Assembly (NCBI GenBank): GCA_035236585.1
Contig: CP141127.1
Coordinates: forward strand, 61,609,495-61,673,494
Origin: Warburgia ugandensis
Lineage: Eukaryota; Streptophyta; Magnoliopsida; Canellales; Canellaceae
Length of the DNA stretch: 64,000 bases
Direction of reading: 5' to 3'
Of the stretch, positions 61,471 through 64,000 are shown piece after piece; positions within the stretch are counted from its first letter, which is position 1, and every line of letters starts with the position of its first letter. The position numbers and the translations under genes are program-made. Below the pieces are notes generated by a model. That model was not told the DNA's origin, searched no databases, and saw only the letters and a program-made list of their open reading frames with translations.

Positions 61471-64000
61471 CTCTGATTGTGGGTTCTGATATGGTTAGAA
61501 ATTCTTAGTCAGTAAACTACATGTCTATAAATAATTCTGTGCTATAGACTATAATAAATTGATATATATATATATATATATAAGTTGATTTGATTCTAAA
61601 ATTATTTCACTTCAGATTATGTTTATAGTATGAGTAGTAAATCACTCTTTTGAGATTTTTCTTTTTAAGCTACTTTTATTTAGAATCATTCTTGGAACCT
61701 TCAATGAAAAGTTATAATGTTGAGAGAATTATTGAATAGCTATCTATATGCTATTGTTCTCTGTTAAATGATAGATAACTGATTCGATTTATACTATTTA
61801 AAGCTTGATGTTGAATTAACAGTCGTCGATGATTCTAGATTTTTTTTAAGCATAAGTTTTACCAATTTTTGTAGAAAAGTCTCTAAATATGACAAAGTTA
61901 AGAATTGAATTAGTATTATAGTATGCGATTTGCTATGACTTTCATATTGTCTAAGAAATTAATTGGGAAAAATCCTGTACAAATAAAACTTGTTTTCATC
62001 TATTGGACTAAACAACCATTTATGTATTAGTCCTTGTTTTCTTTTTATTTCATGATCTAGTCTTATAAAGAATGGAAAGTTTTGAAGCAATCAACTTCTT
62101 TTACTATAGTTATAAATTAGTAAACTTTAGACAATATATATATATACATTTAATTATGATAATTCAAATATGTAAACTGTGCTATGATTTAATTTAATCA
62201 ATTGGTAAGAATCACTAGATTTTTGACAGTAGTAGTTACTATATGACATTGAAACAGACAGTCTATAAATATATCCTATGATGATATACAGACTATTAGT
62301 AACTTTCTATACAAACTGGCAGTCTCCAAATAAATCCTATGCTGATATATAAACAGTTAGAAACTTTCTGTATTAATTGGCTTATGACATTATGTTATCA
62401 AACTGTCCAAGAAGAGTAACTCCACATGATGGAGGCTTTTACTAAGGTTCGTTATTAGACATCTTGTAAATGTTCCTTAGCATTTAGTAATGCAATGGAA
62501 AGATCAATCATAGAACAAATAGAATTGGTGTTAGACCTTTCACTTTAGTCATTAAACTTGTATCAATGTTATCTAAGAGTAGATCTGCTATTCAATATGT
62601 CTTCTCAACATTTAGTGACTCCGTACAAGTACTAAACTAGTAATAGAGTCAAAATTTCCTAAAAAGAGATGGCATAAGGTTTGGATCTTGACTACTGAAC
62701 CTTAAGCTAAGGGATCAATTTAGTAACTATATTTGATTTAATTTTATTAACTATAGATTGTTTATGTTGAAGAAAATACGTCATCGATACTATAAATTTA
62801 CATAACATAAAAATTATGAAATTAGAACTTATGATCCTTTCAAAATTGCTAGTTTTCAAATTAAAATATAGTCTATTACTCTAAATGTTATTATATATAA
62901 ACATCTTAAGTATGAATACTAAATAGATAAGAGAACTTGGGTGCAGAAAGTGCTATGTATACATTAGTTGAAAATGGTAACAATAAAATTTACTACATAT
63001 ATATATCCTAGTTTATTTGTAATTCAATGATGAGAATCTTTGAATTTTAGATACAATGTAGTGTTGGTTTTAAAGAAATAGAGTAAGTTAGAACAAATTT
63101 AAAACACAACTGAATTAATACTTGGAGACTTTCCTATGTATGTTTCAACCACATTAAGGTGATGACTCCAATAGGTGAAACCATAGTAAGTAGTAAAGGG
63201 TTAATAATGAAATCATTAATAGAGAAAGATAACTATAATATAAGAATATAACAACTTAGGTTGGGCATCTCAAGGAATAGAGTAAAAATTTTTGTAAATA
63301 TAAGAGGTTAAGTAATCTCAAAAGCAATTGTAATGGAACTATGTTAACAATCGTGCTTTAAGGTAAAGACTCTTAGTTGTTTGAAATTTAGTGTAGAAAA
63401 TATCAGCCTACACTTACCAAGTTGAAACTATAAAGAAATAAAAGATTTTGATTGGACCTTATAAATTTGATTTTGTAAAGACAAATTCTGATGTGAATGA
63501 TTACATAAGGAAAGTGTTGCATTTAGAAACATTCTAGTAGTTATATATTTAGACTTTATTGTTATGTCTAAAGACATGATTAGATAGGTGAAATAATCAA
63601 TTAGGCATTCATATAAATATTAGAATTAACTTGAGTTGTCAATCGGACTCTCGAGAATTGTTTTACACTTGATGAGTGGTCAGTTAGACAGTCATGCCAG
63701 CTATGTACGACATAGGACCAGCTTAGTCCCTAGTTCCTTTTGGTACTAATACAATTTTCTGATTGAAGGGTAGAGGACATGAGATAGACTCCATCCTATA
63801 TTGATCCGTTCCTTCCCATAGAGGTGGTGTAGTGGCCGAGGGATCCGAGCATGCTATTGACATATTGCAAAGCCACAAGTTGCCTGTGGGCATTATGTTT
63901 TATATTTTTTTTTTGAGACATGTCAATTTAAGTCAGGTAATCCTAAAGGATTAATGACATTTTGATAATTTCTTCTTTAACAAGTTTTGATTAATGATAT
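61471..64000. other. AT-rich DNA, no gene seen
   Basis: Nothing coding recognised on either strand. It contains a TA microsatellite at about 61562-61582 and a 61-bp tandem duplication (units from 62252 and 62313, sharing cagtct, aatcctatg and actttct). Confidence 0.45.

Noticed and set aside
63830..63895. Sequence with a tRNA-like feel (ggtggtgtagtggccgag)
   Set aside because: No cloverleaf could be drawn and no B-box-like ggttcgaatcc is present.

Overview
The window is nuclear DNA of a flowering plant. It is AT-rich, carries long GA/CT and TA microsatellites, and is built almost entirely from plant transposable elements: a plant-type LINE with an RNase H domain, Athila-like and chromovirus Ty3/gypsy elements, a CACTA (En/Spm) transposon and a Mutator-like element. 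I could not support any complete host gene, tRNA, rRNA or CRISPR array. The species cannot be told from this sequence.

Layout. 1-9.7 kb: AT-rich intergenic DNA holding a decayed LINE (about 2230-5100), an LTR 3'-end remnant (about 7440-7579) and a 776-bp Mutator-like element (8705-9480) that seems to carry two exons of a host gene. 9.7-13.5 kb: no genes, then a degenerate 81-bp tandem array (about 11760-13535). 13.5-46 kb: a nest of Ty3/gypsy elements. The outermost is element D, an internally deleted Athila-like element on the minus strand. Solo LTR C (plus strand, target duplication gtata) is inserted in the 3' spacer of D. C is itself split by two full elements. Element A is a chromovirus (17238-27769, target duplication taatt). 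Element B is an Athila-like element of C's own family (28356-40851, target duplication aattc). Each junction is supported by a matching 5-bp target duplication.

46-64 kb: a partial LTR of a third gypsy family (E2, 46039-46846), purine-rich DNA, and a ~108-bp degenerate repeat interrupted by CACTA element F (47958-61199, target duplication cat). F has near-identical termini, palindromic subterminal repeat clusters, a decayed TNP2-type transposase and a second decayed gene with a Ptta/En/Spm-like N part and a Ulp1-like cysteine protease C part, both on the minus strand. Solo LTR E (49759-52415, target duplication gaatt) is inserted in F. The last 2.8 kb is AT-rich with no gene.

Relative order of insertion read from the nesting: D, then the parent of C (later reduced to a solo LTR), then A and B. 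Separately F, then the parent of E (also reduced to a solo LTR). All coding regions seen carry stops or frameshifts, so no element here looks autonomous. A is closest to intact, with one stop codon and one frameshift. No new non-transposon system was found. The best leads are the Mutator-like element with exons, the split solo LTR, the 81-bp array and the CACTA subterminal structure.
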